From Adhaeribacter aerolatus (GTDB lineage Bacteria > Bacteroidota > Bacteroidia > Cytophagales > Hymenobacteraceae), in contig NZ_BJYS01000034.1 in NCBI RefSeq assembly GCF_007991635.1, positions 1 to 55,532 on the forward strand: 55,532 bases of DNA. The letters are read 5' to 3'. Positions within the stretch are counted from its first letter, which is position 1. Every line of letters starts with the position of its first letter. The notes under the pieces were generated by a model, which saw only the letters and a list, made by a program, of their open reading frames with translations, made no database searches and was not told the DNA's origin. The position numbers were made by a program, and so were the translations under genes. Positions 54,317 to 55,532 of this stretch are shown here, one piece after another.

Positions 54317-55429
54317 ATGAGCGGAGCGGATTCTTTTAATCAGAATATTGGGCAGGCAGCAAATCAGCAAATCAGTTTTCTTTACCAGGAAGCGTTGGGT
54401 TTGTTAAAAGACTTAATTTCTGTGCCTTCATTTAGCCGTGAGGAACATCAGACGGCCGACCTGATTAACAATTTTTTGAAACGTCACGGCGTATCTACCC
54501 AGCGGCAACTAAATAATATATGGGCCTTTAACCAACATTATAATCCGGGTTTGCCTACGGTGCTGCTAAATTCGCACCACGACACTGTAAAACCGAATAA
54601 AGGCTGGACCAAGGATCCTTTTTTCCCTTTGGAAGAAGAAGGCAAGCTGTTCGGACTGGGCAGCAACGATGCCGGTGGTTGCCTGGTTTCGCTGATTGCA
54701 ACCTTCTTATATTTTTACCCGCAAAAAGACCTGGCTTATAATTTGGTTTTAGCAGCTACTGCCGAAGAAGAAATTTCGGGACGCAATGGCATCGAACGTA
54801 TCTGGCCCGATTTAGGGAATATTCAGTTTGCCATTGTGGGAGAACCTACCGAAATGCATTTGGCTGTTGCCGAAAAAGGATTAATGGTACTGGATTGCGT
54901 TACGACCGGCAAATCGGGGCATGCCGCCCGGGAGGAAGGTGAGAACGCTATTTATAAAGCTTTGCCGGATATTAATTGGTTCCAAACTTTTCAATTCCCG
55001 AAGGTATCGGAATATTTAGGCCCGGTAAAAATGAGTGTAACTGTTATTCAGGCCGGTACCCAGCACAACGTCGTTCCCGACCGTTGCAACTTTACGGTAG
55101 ATGTGCGGGTAACGGATAGTTATACCAATGAAGAAGTATTGGCTCTTATTAAGGAGCAGGTGGATTCGGAAGTAACGCCCCGTTCTACCCGGTTGCGTTC
55201 TTCGAGCATCGCCAAAGACAGCAAAATCGTGCAGGCGGGGCTGGCACTCGGCCGTAAAACTTATGGTTCTCCTACTACATCCGATCAAGCTTTAATGCCG
55301 GTTCCATCTTTAAAAATAGGCCCCGGCGACTCGGCCCGCTCCCACACCGCCGATGAATATATTTACTTACGCGAACTGGAAGAAGGAATTGACTTATACA
55401 TTAGGCTTTTAAGTCAGGTGGTATTTTAA
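54317..55429 (+). CDS. argE: M20-family deacylase, probably N-acylcitrulline/acylornithine deacetylase
   Basis: A 370-residue dinuclear metallohydrolase. Metal site: His in NSHHDTV near 80, Asp in GSNDAGG near 114, Glu pair in ATAEEEISG near 145, Glu in VGEPTEMH near 173, and a late His in ARSHTADEY near 345. A dimerisation domain sits in the middle (about 180-290). In a pathway with an N-acylornithine transcarbamylase the likely substrate is N-acylcitrulline, which releases citrulline for ArgG. Last operon gene in the window. argH is not seen before the window ends. Confidence 0.9.
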   Translation: MSGADSFNQNIGQAANQQISFLYQEALGLLKDLISVPSFSREEHQTADLINNFLKRHGVSTQRQLNNIWAFNQHYNPGLPTVLLNSHHDTVKPNKGWTKDPFFPLEEEGKLFGLGSNDAGGCLVSLIATFLYFYPQKDLAYNLVLAATAEEEISGRNGIERIWPDLGNIQFAIVGEPTEMHLAVAEKGLMVLDCVTTGKSGHAAREEGENAIYKALPDINWFQTFQFPKVSEYLGPVKMSVTVIQAGTQHNVVPDRCNFTVDVRVTDSYTNEEVLALIKEQVDSEVTPRSTRLRSSSIAKDSKIVQAGLALGRKTYGSPTTSDQALMPVPSLKIGPGDSARSHTADEYIYLRELEEGIDLYIRLLSQVVF

Positions 55430-55532
55430 GTTGTATGTTGGACGTTTAACGAGATACGTTACCATAATTGTATAATTAGAAAGAACCAATATTTAACTAA
55501 ATTGCCCGCTCATTTAATATATACAGGACTTT

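Noticed and set aside
1-55532. CRISPR arrays, tRNA or rRNA genes, prophage or insertion sequences
   Set aside because: I looked for regularly spaced repeats, cloverleaf T-arm signatures and transposase or integrase motifs and found none I could support.

Overview
The window reads as chromosomal DNA of a member of the Bacteroidota, most likely order Cytophagales and plausibly near Adhaeribacter or other Hymenobacteraceae. The taxonomy is inferred from several signs: promoter-like sequences of the TTG-N19/20-TAnnTTTG type, few visible Shine-Dalgarno sites, an arginine cluster built around the Bacteroidota-type N-acylornithine carbamoyltransferase with proC inserted, a SulP/carbonic anhydrase pair, an NrtR-type sugar regulator, and many lipoproteins. 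No rRNA, tRNA, CRISPR array, prophage or insertion sequence is visible. Gene starts were moved where a later ATG gives a better signal peptide or family N-terminus.

Layout. 1-906 holds no gene. 907-5596 is a run of minus-strand envelope genes: an ElyC/SanA-like DUF218 protein with a possible 26-residue membrane peptide before it, a DUF885 lipoprotein, a DUF2905 protein, an outer-membrane barrel protein and a metallophosphoesterase lipoprotein. topB (DNA topoisomerase III) and a small Ig-like lipoprotein follow, then a disordered Asn/Gln/Arg-rich protein at 9283. 10361-12621 is a bicarbonate module (SulP transporter plus beta carbonic anhydrase). 12747-14812 is a two-component system. 14836-21321 is a pentose locus: a Nudix-derived regulator with a degenerate catalytic box, xylB, xylA, a Gfo/Idh-type lipoprotein and a D-lyxose isomerase-like cupin. 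A palindrome sits exactly over the predicted xylB promoter.

21662-24570 is AT-rich and looks acquired: an NmrA-like protein, a membrane protein, an alpha/beta hydrolase, and a decayed second copy of part of that hydrolase. 24727-27393 holds a K+/H+ antiporter and a FUSC-type permease gene broken by one in-frame TGA. Next come a YiaK-like dehydrogenase, a Tat-exported sugar isomerase-like protein, a large FAD/Fe-S D-lactate dehydrogenase-like protein, and a small integral-membrane protein that resembles transmembrane terpene cyclases. 34916-38342 is a redox cassette: two paralogous F420-reductase-fold proteins flank a flavin monooxygenase, divergent from an HxlR regulator whose predicted promoter is followed by a palindrome. 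38800-46771 holds housekeeping and envelope genes (glycosylasparaginase, cutC, a TPR protein, gyrA, a small lipoprotein, a Rieske lipoprotein, tyrA).

47025-55429 is an arginine operon: GNAT acyltransferase, argG, argC, argD, argF', argB, proC, argE. It starts from a consensus-like -7 element and carries a 37-codon leader ORF followed by mutually exclusive RNA stems, so an attenuation-type control is possible. argH is not in the window. The gene products would take glutamate through N-acylated intermediates to N-acylcitrulline, deacylate it, and convert citrulline to argininosuccinate.

Two near-identical long hairpin repeats (18848-18906 and 50336-50392) show a dispersed palindromic element. 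The best candidates for something new are the arg leader, the xylB and hxlR operators, the disordered protein at 9283, the terpene-cyclase-like protein and the unusual specificity residue in ArgF'.
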